NCBI RefSeq assembly: GCF_023091745.1
Contig: NC_068910.1
Span: forward strand, 39,481,272 to 39,545,271
Reading direction: 5' to 3'
Length of the DNA: 64,000 bases
DNA from: Budorcas taxicolor
Taxonomy: Eukaryota; Chordata; Mammalia; Artiodactyla; Bovidae
Part shown: piece after piece, positions 1 through 10,296 of the stretch
Numbering within the stretch: the first letter of the stretch is position 1
How the letters are laid out: the number at the start of each line of letters is the position of its first letter
Notes under the pieces: model-generated
Seen by the model: the letters and a program-made list of their open reading frames with translations, nothing else
Database searches by the model: none
What the model was told of the DNA's origin: nothing
Made by a program: the position numbers and the translations under genes

Positions 1-204
1 ACAAGTCAGGCGGGGCTGAGACACTGTGCACACGACAGTGCTATTTGTTTGCAGCATCCCCCCTCCCCACAGCGCGACTGAACTAGTGAGCCTAAAAAAC
101 CAGCAAACAGAAGAAGTTAAACAGAGGGAACCACCTTGGAAGTGATCCCACACGGCCCAAAACATCAGAGAACGGCCAGATATATTTTTAATAATTTTAA
201 AATC

Positions 205-465
205 ATTCCTTTTTTTTTTTTTTCTTTTTTTTCCTTTTTTTTTCTTCTTTTTTTTTCTAACTATTTTTTTAATTGTTAAGTCTTCTATTTATCCTCTAAT
301 TTTTATTTCTATAACCTACTATTAATATTTTTTTTAAAAAAAAGACTTTTTTTTTTTTTTTTTAAGGCAAACACCATATATAGCCTTTGGATGGTTGTTG
401 GTGGTTTTTTGTTTTTTTTTGGTTTGTTTTGTTTTTTTGTTTGTTTGTTTTTTAAATAATTCTTG
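205..465 (+). repeat. T-rich low-complexity block in L1 5' UTR
   Basis: Long thymine runs interrupted by C or G, including several stretches of 8 to 15 T. The block lies in the L1 5' UTR, well upstream of ORF1. It could be slippage-prone and variable in length between copies. No function is inferred. Confidence 0.85.
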
Positions 466-631
466 TGTTTTTTTTCTTTCTTCCTTTTTCCTTCTGCTTC
501 TTTTCTTTAATATTGTATTTTTTAAAATCCAACCTCTACTCTAGATTTTTAATCTTTGCTCTTAGGTTTCTGTTGTCAATTTTGTACATCTAAAAACCCA
601 AACTTCACTACCCAAATTTACCTGAGAGTGA

Positions 632-1062
632 GATTACTGGCTTGACCACTCTCTCCTCCTTTGGACTCTCCTTTTTCTCCACCAGGTGGCCTCTGCCTCT
701 TTTCTCCCCCATCTCTTCTCTATCCAACTCTGTGAATCTCTGTGTGTTCCAGCCAGTGGAGAACACCTAAGGAACTGGTTACAGGCAGGATTTGTCTCTC
801 TCCTTCTCATTCCTCTCTCTTATCCCCCTGGTCACCTCTGTCTACTTCCTCCCTCTCCTCTTCCCCGTATAACTCCGTAAATACCTCTGAGCGGTCCAGA
901 CTATAGAACACACATAAGGAAGTGACTACTGGCTAGCTTGCTCTCTCCTCTTTTGATCTCACCACATCTAATTCCAGTTACCTCTAACTACCCCCTCCAT
1001 CTTCTCTTCTCCTTGTAACTCAGTGAACCTCTCTGAGTGTCCCTCAATGTGGAGAAACTTTT
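632..1062 (+). repeat. Three imperfect ~145-bp tandem monomers in L1 5' UTR
   Basis: Units begin near 632, 777 and 923. Each opens with a variant of 'ttactgg...ctctctcct', runs through a C/T-rich middle and ends with a variant of 'taactc.gtgaa..ctctgag' followed by 'agaacacacataaggaagtg'-like sequence. The third unit is shorter and its end is less clear. Tandem monomers upstream of ORF1 are known as promoter units in mouse L1 families. A promoter role here is an inference from position only. Confidence 0.6.
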
Positions 1063-1590
1063 CATCTTTAACCTAGATGTTTTATCATCGGTGCTGTATA
1101 GTTGGAGAAGTCTAGAGGCTACTGTAAAAATAAAACTGAAAACCAGAAGCAGGAGGCTTATGTCCAAAGCCTGAAAACATTAGAGAACTCTTGAATTCAG
1201 GGAACATTAAGCAATAGGAGCTCATCAAATGCCTTCATACCTACACTGAAACCAAGCTCCACCCAAGGGCCAACAAGTTCCAAAACAAGACATACCACTC
1301 AAATTCTCCAGCAACACAGGAACACTCCCCTGAGCTTCAATATACAGGCAGCTCAAAATTATTCCAAAACCCTTGATGTCTCATAACCCATTACTGGTCA
1401 CTCCACTGCACTCCAGAGAGAAGAAACCCAGCTCCACCCACCAGAACTCCAACACAAGCCTCCCTAACCAGGAAACCTTGACAAGCCACTGATAGAACCC
1501 CACCCACAGTGAGGAAGCTCCATAATAAAGAAAACTCCACAAACTACCAGAATACAAAAAGGCCACCCCAAACCCAGCAATATAACCAAG

Positions 1591-2517
1591 ATGAAGAGAC
1601 AGAGGAATACTCAGCAGGTAAAGGAACAGGAGAGTTGCCCACCAAACCAAACAAAAGAGGAAGAAGTAGGGAATCTACCTGAGAAGGAATTCCGAATATT
1701 GATAGTGAAAATGATCCAAAATCTTGAAATCAAAATAGAATCACAGATAAATAGTCTAGAGACAAGGATTGAGAAGATGCAAGAAAGGTTTAACAAGGAC
1801 CTAGATGAAATAAAAAAGAGTCAAAATATAATGAATAACGCAATAAATGAGATCAGAAACACTCTGGAGGCAACAAATAGTAGAATAACGGAGGCAGAAG
1901 ATAGGATTAGTGAAATAGAAGATAGAATGGTAGAAATAAATGAATCAGAGAGGAAACAAGAAAAACGAATTAAAAGAAACGAGGACAATCTCAGAGACCT
2001 CCAGGACAATATGAAACGCTCCAACATTCGAATTATAGGAGTCCCAGAAGAAGAAGACAGAAAGAAAGACCATGAGAAAATCCTTGAGGAGATAATAGTT
2101 GAAAACTTCCCTAAAATGGGGAAGGAAATAATCACCCAAGTCCAAGAAACACAGAGAGTTCCAAATAGGATAAACCCAAGGCGAAACACCCCAAGACACA
2201 TATTAATCAAATTAACAAAGATCAAACACAAAGAACAAATATTAAAAGCAGCAAGGGAAAAACAACAAATAACACACAAGGGGATTCCCATAAGGATAAC
2301 AGCTGATCTTTCAATAGAAACTCTTCAGGCCAGGAGGGAATGGCAAGACATACTTAAAGTGATGAAAGACAATAACCTACATCCCAGATTACTGTACCCA
2401 GCAAGGATCTCATTCAAATACGAAGGAGAAATCAAAAGCTTTACAGAGAAGCAAAAGCTGAGAGAATTCAGCACCACCAAACCAGCTCTCCAACAAATTC
2501 TAAAGGATATTCTCTAG
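1591..2517 (+). CDS. L1 ORF1 protein, RNA-binding chaperone
   Basis: This encodes 308 residues, close to the 338 of human ORF1p. It is a trimeric nucleic-acid chaperone that coats L1 RNA in cytoplasmic particles and assists reverse transcription. The N-terminus is short and basic. Residues about 45-135 form a heptad-rich, Glu/Lys/Ile-rich coiled coil. An RRM-like domain follows, with 'SNIRIIGVPEEE' near residue 145. The C-terminal domain holds 'NTPRHILIKL' near residue 205 and 'YPARISFKYEGEIKSF' near residue 270, both hallmark motifs of the family. The ATG at 1591 sits in a favourable context with A at -3 and matches the family start. There is no internal stop or frameshift. The ORF2 start lies 51 bp after the stop codon. 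Confidence 0.96.
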   Translation: MKRQRNTQQVKEQESCPPNQTKEEEVGNLPEKEFRILIVKMIQNLEIKIESQINSLETRIEKMQERFNKDLDEIKKSQNIMNNAINEIRNTLEATNSRITEAEDRISEIEDRMVEINESERKQEKRIKRNEDNLRDLQDNMKRSNIRIIGVPEEEDRKKDHEKILEEIIVENFPKMGKEIITQVQETQRVPNRINPRRNTPRHILIKLTKIKHKEQILKAAREKQQITHKGIPIRITADLSIETLQARREWQDILKVMKDNNLHPRLLYPARISFKYEGEIKSFTEKQKLREFSTTKPALQQILKDIL

Positions 2518-2568
2518 ACACGAAACACAAAAAGGGTGTATAAACCCGAACCCAAAACAATAAAGTAA

Positions 2569-5500
2569 ATGATAACGGGATCATACTTATCAATAATTAC
2601 CTTAAACGTAAATGGGTTGAACGCCCCAACCAAAAGGCAAAGACTGGCCGAATGGATACAAAAACAAGACCCCTCTATATGCTGCTTACAAGAGACCCAC
2701 TTCAAAACAAGGGACACATACAGACTGAAAGTGAAGGGCTGGAAAAAGATATACCACGCAAATAGAGACCAAAAGAAAGCAGGAGTGGCAATACTCATAT
2801 CCGATAAAATAGACTTTAAAACAAAGGCTGTGAAAAGAGACAAAGAAGGCCACTACATAATGATCAAAGGATCAATCCAAGAAGAAGATATAACAATTAT
2901 AAATATATATGCACCCAACATAGGAGCACCACAATATGTAAGACAAATGCTAACAAGTATGAAAGGGGAAATCAACAATAACACAATAATAGTGGGAGAC
3001 TTTAATACCCCACTCACACCTATGGACAGATCAACTAAACAGAAAATTAACAAAGAAACGCAAACTTTAAATGATACATTAGATCAATTAGACCTAATTG
3101 ATATCTATAGGACATTTCACCCCAAAACAATGAATTTCACCTTTTTCTCAAGTGCTCATGGAACCTTCTCCAGGATAGATCACATCCTGGGCCATAAATC
3201 TAAACTTGATAAATTCAAAAAAATCGAAATCATTCCAAGCATCTTTTCTGACCATAATGCATTAAGATTAGATCTCAATTACAGGAGAAAAAATACTAAA
3301 AAGTCCAACATATGGAGGTTGAACAACACACTTCTGAATAACCAACAAATCATAGAAGAAATCAAAAAAGAAATCAAAATATGCATAGAAACTAATGAAA
3401 ATGAAAACACAACAACCCAAAACCTGTGGGACACTATAAAAGCAGTGCTAAGAGGAAAGTTCATAGCAATACAGGCATACCTCAAGAAACAAGAAAAAAG
3501 TCAAATAAATAACCTAACTCTACAACTAAAGCAACTAGAAAAGGAAGAATTGGAGAACCCCAGAGTTAGTAGAAGGAAAGAAATCTTAAAAATTAGGGCA
3601 GAAATAAATGCAAAAGAAACAAAAGAGACCATAGCAAAAATCAACAAAGCCAAAAGCTGGTTCTTTGAAAGGATAAATAAAATTGACAGACCATTAGCCA
3701 GACTCATCAAGAAGCAAAGAGAGAAAAATCAAATCAATAAAATTAGAAATGAAAATGGAGAGATCACAACAGACAACACAGAAATACAAAGGATCATAAG
3801 AGACTACTATCAGCAGTTGTATGCCAATAAAATGGACAACATGGAAGAAATGGACAAATTCTTAGAAAAGTACAATTTTCCAAAACTGAACCAGGAAGAA
3901 ATAGAAAATCTTAACAGACCCATCACAAGCACGGAAATTGAAACTGTAATCAGAAATCTTCCAGGAAACAAAAGCCCAGGTCCAGACGGCTTCACAGCTG
4001 AATTCTACCAAAAATTTCGAGAAGAGCTAACACCTATCCTACTCAAACTCTTCCAGAAAATTGCAGAGGAAGGTAAACTTCCAAACTCATTCTATGAGGC
4101 CACCATCACTCTAATACCAAAACCTGACAAAGATGTCACAAAAAAAGAAAACTACAGGCCAATATCACTGATGAACATAGATGCAAAAATCCTCAACAAA
4201 ATTCTAGCAATCAGAATCCAACAACACATTAAAAAGATCATACACCATGACCAAGTGGGCTTTATCCCAGGGATGCAAGGATTCTTCAATATCCGCAAAT
4301 CAATCAATGTAATTCACCACATTAACAAACTGAAAAATAAAAACCATATGATTATCTCAATAGATGCAGAGAAGGCCTTTGACAAAATTCAACATCCATT
4401 TATGATTAAAACTCTCCAGAAAGCAGGAATAGAAGGAACATACCTCAACATAATAAAAGCTATATATGACAAACCCACAGCAAACATTATCCTCAATGGT
4501 GAAAAATTGAAAGCATTTCCCCTAAAGTCAGGAACAAGACAAGGGTGTCCACTTTCACCGCTACTATTCAACATAGTTCTGGAAGTTTTGGCCACAGCAA
4601 TCAGAGCAGAAAAAGAAATAAAAGGAATCCAAATTGGAAAAGAAGAAGTAAAACTCTCACTGTTTGCAGATGACATGATCCTCTACATAGAAAACCCTAA
4701 AGACTCCACCAGAAAATTACTAGAGCTCATCAATGAATATAGTAAAGTTGCAGGATATAAAATCAACACACAGAAATCCCTTGCATTCCTATACACCAAT
4801 AATGAGAAAGTAGAAAAAGCAATTAAGGAAACAATTCCATTCACCATTGCAACGAAAAGAATAAAATACTTAGGAATATATCTACCCAAAGAAACTAAAG
4901 ACCTATATACAGAAAACTATAAAACACTGATGAAAGAAATCAAAGAGGACACTAATAGATGGAGAAATATACCATGTTCATGGATCGGAAGAATCAATAT
5001 AGTGAAAATGAGTATACTACCCAAAGCAATTTACAAATTCAATGCAATCCCTATCAAGCTACCAGCCATATTTTTCACAGAACTAGAACAAATAATTTCA
5101 AGATTTGTATGGAAATACAAAAAACCTCGAATTGCCAAAGCAATCTTGAGAAAGAAGAATGGAACTGGAGGAATCAACTTGCCTGACTTCAGGCTCTACT
5201 ACAAAGCCACAGTCATCAAAACAGTATGGTACTGGCACAAAGACAGACATATAGATCAATGGAACAAAATAGAAAGCCCAGAGATAAATCCACACACATA
5301 TGGACACCTTATCTTTGACAAAGGAGGCAAGAATATACAATGGAGTAAAGACAATCTCTTTAACAAGTGGTGCTGGGAAAACTGGTCAACCACTTGTAAA
5401 AGAATGAAACTAGATCACTTTCTAACACCACACACAAAAATAAACTCAAAATGGATTAAAGATCTAAATGTAAGACCAGAAACTATAAAACTCCTAGAGG

Positions 5501-6387
5501 AGAACATAGGCAAAACACTCTCAGACATAAATCACAGCAGGATCCTCTATGATCCACCCCCCAGAATTCTGGAAATAAAAGCAAAAATAAACAAATGGGA
5601 TCTAATTAAAATTAAAAGCTTCTGCACAACAAAGGAAAATATCAGCAAGGTGAAAAGACAGCCTTCTGAATGGGAGAAAATAATAGCAAATGAAGCAACT
5701 GACAAACAACTAATCTCAAAAATATACAAGCAACTTATGCAGCTCAATTCCAGAAAAATAAACGACCCAATCAAAAAATGGGCCAAAGAACTAAATAGAC
5801 ACATCTCCAAAGAAGACATACGGATGGCTAACAAACACATGAAAAGATGCTCAACATCACTCATTATCAGAGAAATGCAAATCAAAACCACAATGAGGTA
5901 CCACTTCACACCAGTCAGAATGGCTGCGATCCAAAAATCTGCAAGCAATAAATGCTGGAGAGGGTGTGGAGAAAAGGGAACCCTCCTACACTGTTGGTGG
6001 GAATGCAAACTAGTACAGCCACTATGGAGAACAGTGTGGAGATTCCTTAAAAAATTGCAAATAGAACTCCCTTATGACCCAGCAATCCCACTGCTGGGCA
6101 TACACACCGAGGAAACCAGAATTGAAAGAGACACATGTACCCCAATGTTCATCGCAGCACTGTTTATAATAGCCAGGACATGGAAACAACCTAGATGTCC
6201 ATCAGCAGATGAATGGATAAGAAAGCAGTGGTACATATACACAATGGAGTATTACTCAGCCGTTAAAAAGAATTCATTTGAATCAGTTCTGATGAGATGG
6301 ACGAAACTGGAGCCGATTATACAGAGTGAAGTAAGCCAGAAAGAAAAACACCAATACAGTATACTAACACATATATACGGAATTTAG
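2569..6387 (+). CDS. L1 ORF2 protein: endonuclease and reverse transcriptase
   Basis: This encodes 1272 residues, against 1275 in human. The protein nicks target DNA and reverse transcribes L1 RNA from the nick. The N-terminal apurinic-like endonuclease (about 1-238) has N13, E42, D144, N146, D204, D228 and H229, each one less than the human numbering. The reverse transcriptase (about 500-775) holds 'FADD' with catalytic D701 and D702, and 'GTRQGCPLSPLLFN' upstream. The C-terminal Cys-rich motif is C1129-X3-C1133-X7-H1141-X4-C1146. A TAA codon directly precedes the ATG in frame, so translation probably depends on reinitiation after ORF1, as known for L1. No stop or frameshift is present. Function is well supported; present activity is untested. 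Confidence 0.97.
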   Translation: MITGSYLSIITLNVNGLNAPTKRQRLAEWIQKQDPSICCLQETHFKTRDTYRLKVKGWKKIYHANRDQKKAGVAILISDKIDFKTKAVKRDKEGHYIMIKGSIQEEDITIINIYAPNIGAPQYVRQMLTSMKGEINNNTIIVGDFNTPLTPMDRSTKQKINKETQTLNDTLDQLDLIDIYRTFHPKTMNFTFFSSAHGTFSRIDHILGHKSKLDKFKKIEIIPSIFSDHNALRLDLNYRRKNTKKSNIWRLNNTLLNNQQIIEEIKKEIKICIETNENENTTTQNLWDTIKAVLRGKFIAIQAYLKKQEKSQINNLTLQLKQLEKEELENPRVSRRKEILKIRAEINAKETKETIAKINKAKSWFFERINKIDRPLARLIKKQREKNQINKIRNENGEITTDNTEIQRIIRDYYQQLYANKMDNMEEMDKFLEKYNFPKLNQEEIENLNRPITSTEIETVIRNLPGNKSPGPDGFTAEFYQKFREELTPILLKLFQKIAEEGKLPNSFYEATITLIPKPDKDVTKKENYRPISLMNIDAKILNKILAIRIQQHIKKIIHHDQVGFIPGMQGFFNIRKSINVIHHINKLKNKNHMIISIDAEKAFDKIQHPFMIKTLQKAGIEGTYLNIIKAIYDKPTANIILNGEKLKAFPLKSGTRQGCPLSPLLFNIVLEVLATAIRAEKEIKGIQIGKEEVKLSLFADDMILYIENPKDSTRKLLELINEYSKVAGYKINTQKSLAFLYTNNEKVEKAIKETIPFTIATKRIKYLGIYLPKETKDLYTENYKTLMKEIKEDTNRWRNIPCSWIGRINIVKMSILPKAIYKFNAIPIKLPAIFFTELEQIISRFVWKYKKPRIAKAILRKKNGTGGINLPDFRLYYKATVIKTVWYWHKDRHIDQWNKIESPEINPHTYGHLIFDKGGKNIQWSKDNLFNKWCWENWSTTCKRMKLDHFLTPHTKINSKWIKDLNVRPETIKLLEENIGKTLSDINHSRILYDPPPRILEIKAKINKWDLIKIKSFCTTKENISKVKRQPSEWEKIIANEATDKQLISKIYKQLMQLNSRKINDPIKKWAKELNRHISKEDIRMANKHMKRCSTSLIIREMQIKTTMRYHFTPVRMAAIQKSASNKCWRGCGEKGTLLHCWWECKLVQPLWRTVWRFLKKLQIELPYDPAIPLLGIHTEETRIERDTCTPMFIAALFIIARTWKQPRCPSADEWIRKQWYIYTMEYYSAVKKNSFESVLMRWTKLEPIIQSEVSQKEKHQYSILTHIYGI

Positions 6388-6693
6388 AAAGATGGCAATG
6401 ACGACCCTGGATGCAAGACAGGAAAAAGACGCAGCTGTCTATAACGGACTTTTGGACTCAGAGGGAGAGGGAGAGGGTGGGATGATATGGGAGAATGGCA
6501 TTCTATCATGTATACTATCATGTAAGAATTGAATCGCTAGTCTATGTCTGACGCAGGATACAGCATGCTTGGGGCTGGTGCATGGGGATGACCCACAGAG
6601 ATGTTATGGGGAGGGAGGTGGGAGGGGGGTTCATGTTTGGGAACACATGTAAGAATTAAAGATTTTAAAATTAAAAAAAAAAATAATAATAAT
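6388..6693 (+). other. L1 3' UTR with G-quadruplex motif
   Basis: This untranslated tail follows the ORF2 stop codon. Positions 6608-6629 hold four guanine runs (GGGG, GGG, GGG, GGGGGG) separated by short loops, which fits a quadruplex. G-rich polypurine tracts are a conserved feature of mammalian L1 3' UTRs. The UTR passes into an A and AAT tail at about 6671. Confidence 0.85.
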
Positions 6694-6710
6694 AATAAAA
6701 AAAAAATAAA
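6694..6710 (+). promoter_or_regulatory. Polyadenylation signals inside the first L1 A-tail
   Basis: AATAAA occurs at 6694-6699 and at 6705-6710, both inside the AAT-rich tail. The second signal lies about 35-40 bases before the second poly(A). It is well placed to have directed cleavage in downstream flanking DNA and so to have produced the transduced segment that follows. Confidence 0.6.
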
Positions 6711-6745
6711 ACATCTCGTGCCTCTCAGGTTGGGAGGCTGTAAAC
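6711..6745 (+). other. 35-bp segment between two L1 poly(A) tracts (3' transduction)
   Basis: This non-L1 sequence lies between the first A-tail and a second A-rich tail (6746-6783, with occasional C). It matches 26604-26638 in the LTR of this window with only two visible substitutions. The likeliest origin is read-through transcription of a parent L1 inserted in an LTR of that family, then polyadenylation in the flank. A chimeric reverse transcript is the alternative. Confidence 0.75.
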
Positions 6746-6783
6746 AAAAAACAAAAAACAAAAAAAAAAAAAAAAAAAAAAAA

Positions 6784-8084
6784 GGACATTATTATAGGAG
6801 TCAAAAAACTGCTTATTCTTCTGTTAGCTTGTTGTTAAACCTTATCTGTCTGCTTCCACATATTCTCGTGTTTAATGTCCTAATGCTTAACAAGAAAGTT
6901 TGGTCTCTAGGGTGTCCCTAGAATTTGGCACCTCCAAAGAATATCAGGTTGTTGGATTTATGGTGAAATACAAAGAGCCAAGCAATTCTTGTAAAATGAA
7001 TCGGTGAAAGCAATGTGTCAAGCTGTGGATTTCTTTAGCCCTATGTTGTAGAGAAAAGTAAGTTAATAAAACATTCTTCTGACACTATTGATTGATGATA
7101 TTGGATCTTCTCAGAGAGTGCTTGGGGAGCTGGGAAATGACAACAATCAGTGAAACATAAACACTAAATAATCCCACGGATAACTCCTCCTGTGTACAAT
7201 AGTTTCCAGGCTTTTAAGGTCATGCTCTTCTACCAGAGAACTTAAAAAATAGTGACAGAAAACCCAGCTACTAGCTTTGATCAGTTTCAAGCTGCTGTTT
7301 CCTCTCCTTAAAATTGAGAGAGCTTTTTGTACATAGCAAAGGTTCAGTATCTGTGAAAGTATACATGAATTACCTGAATCACTAAGTTCTGGAATCCTTC
7401 ATAATAGTGAGCGGTGAAAGTATTTCCGGTTCCAGTTTAACAAATGCACCAGACAGCCTTGCAGATCACCACTAATTTCCAAGGGCAATAGTCTATCTTC
7501 TTTCTTTTCAATTTTTTTTTTTTTCAAAAATCCTTTAATCTCAAAAGCCTGGATTATGCCAGTGATTCACAAGTCTGTGCAAAGTTGCTAGGAAAATGAT
7601 GCTGTTCTTCTAGGTAGAGCAAATATTATCAAGAAATAGATATAAAGGAAGAAAAGATTTATTAAACCACTATAGTTAATGAAACATTTCTTGGGAGCTT
7701 AGAAGGACTGGCCCTGGGACAGGTTTTGTTGTTCAGACAGTGTGTAACAGTGATTAGATTCTGCACGAAACTTATCAGAACCTGAGAATTAGCCACCTGC
7801 CTTTTCAGCCTCATCTTAGATATTTCCTTCATTCTGTATGCTTACCTTCTGTATGAACTCCTTATTGCAACTTAGTTTGTGTTCTTTAAACTTGCTCGGT
7901 CTTTCACAGTTTTAGTTCTACTTGTATTTTGTGCAACCTGCCAGTGAGGGTGTTTTCTCACGCCTTACCTTACTTCACACATATTCATTCTGCAAGTCTT
8001 AACTTGTGTCATTTCCTTCAAAAGGCAATTACTCGTCCTTCCATTGTTTCAATTCAACCTAAATCAGTTCCTCTGTATTTTATA
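6784..8084. other. No gene; old AT-rich sequence
   Basis: I see no coding potential beyond short chance frames. The stretch near 7930-8060 has L2-like composition ('ccttcaaaag.caattactc' context) but is too diverged for a firm call. A T-run occurs at 7509-7524. The rest is unassigned. Confidence 0.5.
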
Positions 8085-8090
8085 ATATCA

Positions 8091-8134
8091 TATATATATT
8101 ACATATATATCATAATATATATGTAATATATATA
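8091..8134. repeat. Perfect 20-bp inverted repeat, AT-rich
   Basis: Arms at 8091-8110 and 8115-8134 are exact reverse complements around a 4-base loop 'cata'. Each arm is almost pure TA with one TTAC/GTAA core, so this is more ordered than simple AT slippage. Such a sequence can extrude as a hairpin or cruciform. Confidence 0.85.
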
Positions 8135-10296
8135 AATATATATATAAATCTTGCCAAAGTATAATTTATATTAATTTTTGTGACCTGTATATCTCTGAAC
8201 TATCTTGTAAAATTCACCAAGATGGGAACCATGTCTATCTTGTTCATTTCATGCCCTCTTTATTTAGCATAATTCTCACATGGAAGATGTTCAGTGCATA
8301 TTTAGAGAAGGAAGGAAGGTAAGAAGGATGGGATTTGCTGTATGTCATCAGACAAGAAGTTTTAAAATAAGTCATATATTTGCTTTTGAGTACAGAAAAT
8401 AAAGAAAACTTTAGCTTTAATGTAACCTCAGATGTTTATATGGAAAAAAAAATTTGTGAAACACATGGATGATTTATGTAATGAAATACATATTGTAATT
8501 TCAAAAAAAAAAAAAAAAAGAAAATATAATTTTAGCAATTTTTGGTTCAGTCCTAGCTAAATCTGGGTGGCTTCTTTTGTTCATGGATGATGGACAGTTC
8601 TGATATCATGCAGAATAACGGGAGTACAGAAGACCAAAGGCTATGTTCTTTTCTGCATCTCACATCCCGATAATTCCAGATGATCAGGTTATTGCTTGCT
8701 AACCTCTAAGTAGTCATTTTAAAGACTGTGGTATTGCAGGGCAGAGTGCTCTAAATCCATAGGGCGCTTCTGTTCCACAGAAGTCAGTGACAACATTGCA
8801 ACCACTCAAGCTAAAACGTATGAGTAGTAATTGAAGCAAATCAGTAATTTAAGGCCAGTGTGGACATAACTCTTTGGTTTGTTTTCATGTATTTCTGTTT
8901 GGTTGTTTTTCTGTTTTTTGGCTTCCAAATCTGTTGGGATGCTTAAACAGTGTGGAGTTGTAAGAGGCACAGTTAGAGTGACATGGTGCTGTTCAGTAGA
9001 ACAATCAAAGCGGCATCCCAGATGGACTGGGGATGTTATTATATCAAGCAGAGTTTCAGTGACAAGTCAAAGTCACAGGGTAGAGCTTTGGTCTTTGGAG
9101 TAGACCGGCATGTAAAGTCAGAGTATGATTATTGGCAAGTAGAGCTTCCAGCTGAATCTTGTGACTGGTTGGGCCAGAGACTTAACAATTGCCCTGGACA
9201 GGGCAAGAAGTGGTTTTAGATCTGGGAGCAGCCTGAGCCTTCTGGTGATGGACAAGAGGCCCCAGCCATGGGAAAGTGTGTGATACAGACAGGTCCTGAC
9301 TCTGCTGCCAAAGAGCATGTGTGCAAGCATGTGTGTGCATGGCGGGTGGCGTGCATTTCCAGGCAATATTTCAGGACAGATGTTCAGAGCAGTCAGTAAA
9401 TTTTGGGGTTCTAGATAGGGTCACTGTTATGGGTCCCCAGGTTTCACTGATTCACTCTTAGACTTCTCAGGACTCAGTGTAAAGTCGTATTTACAAGTAA
9501 GATTTAGTACAGGGAAAGGAGACAAAGGAAAATCTGCCAAAGCAAGAGGCACGTGGCAGAGAGTCTGGAGGAAACCAAGCATAGGCTTCTCAGAGTCCTC
9601 TCCTTGTGAAGTCACCCAGGACAGGCTTAATTTCTCCAGCATCGAGTTGCTACCCTTGCGTGGATGTTGTCGACCAGAGATACTCATTAGACACTCAGTG
9701 CCCAGGGTTTTCACTAGGGCTGGTCACGTGGTATGGCCTGAACATGCCAAAATCCCAGGCTCCCAGAATGGAAGCAAGCATTTGGCATAAATCACATTGT
9801 CTGTACGAACTCTTGAGATGCAGTGAGCCACTCCCATCAGGTAGGGATGAAATCTATGTTCCCAGATGCTAACTGAGGGCCACCTTGGCCAGCAGGTCTT
9901 TCTGAGGATAGCAGTCCCAGGCCCACTGTGTTCAACTCTCTTCTGCAAAGTGACGTAAGGCATAATTCTATCAGAAACTTGAATGACTGCCCTCCCTGCT
10001 CCCCCGAGCATGAGGGAGAGTTTTGCAGAGGTGAGGAGTCTGCAAAAAATGCCTTGAGATAATTTCTGTGTTGTGCCTCCTGGTGAGGTCAGAACTGTAT
10101 GCCATGGTTTTGCGTTTAATGTCACTGATGATCCTCTAGGAAGCTTGTCTCTCACTAACTACATTCCTGTTGGCTGTAGGGGGAAATTTCCAACTTCACT
10201 GTAGTGAAGCCCTTGGGTTACCTCATCACTCCTTCCACCTCTATCTTTGCCCTTAGGTTTTTAGAAAAGACTTAAGATTCATATCAGACTCATTAT
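8135..10296. other. No gene; unassigned single-copy-like DNA
   Basis: Short frames here look like chance. An A-run lies at 8503-8519. The part from about 9430 to 10160 could be an old LTR or other diverged repeat, but I cannot name a family. Confidence 0.45.

Larger units (their letters stand above)
1..6783 (+). mobile_element. Young, ORF-intact L1 retrotransposon (5' end outside window)
   Basis: The sequence reads in order: 5' UTR (1-1590), ORF1, a 51-bp spacer, ORF2, a G-rich 3' UTR, an A/AAT tail, a short foreign insert and a second A-rich tail ending about 6783. Both ORFs are open, which is uncommon because most genomic L1 copies are truncated or broken. The start falls inside the 5' UTR: there is no flanking sequence or target duplication before it, so the element must begin upstream of the window. 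The organisation matches LINE-1 of the bovine L1 type. Activity cannot be judged from sequence alone, but nothing visible breaks the two proteins. Confidence 0.96.

Noticed and set aside
1821..2291. Antisense frames over L1 ORF1 and ORF2 (up to 156 codons)
   Set aside because: They are shadows of the A-rich coding strand. Only the frame at 1381-1650 was kept, for its position over the 5' UTR.
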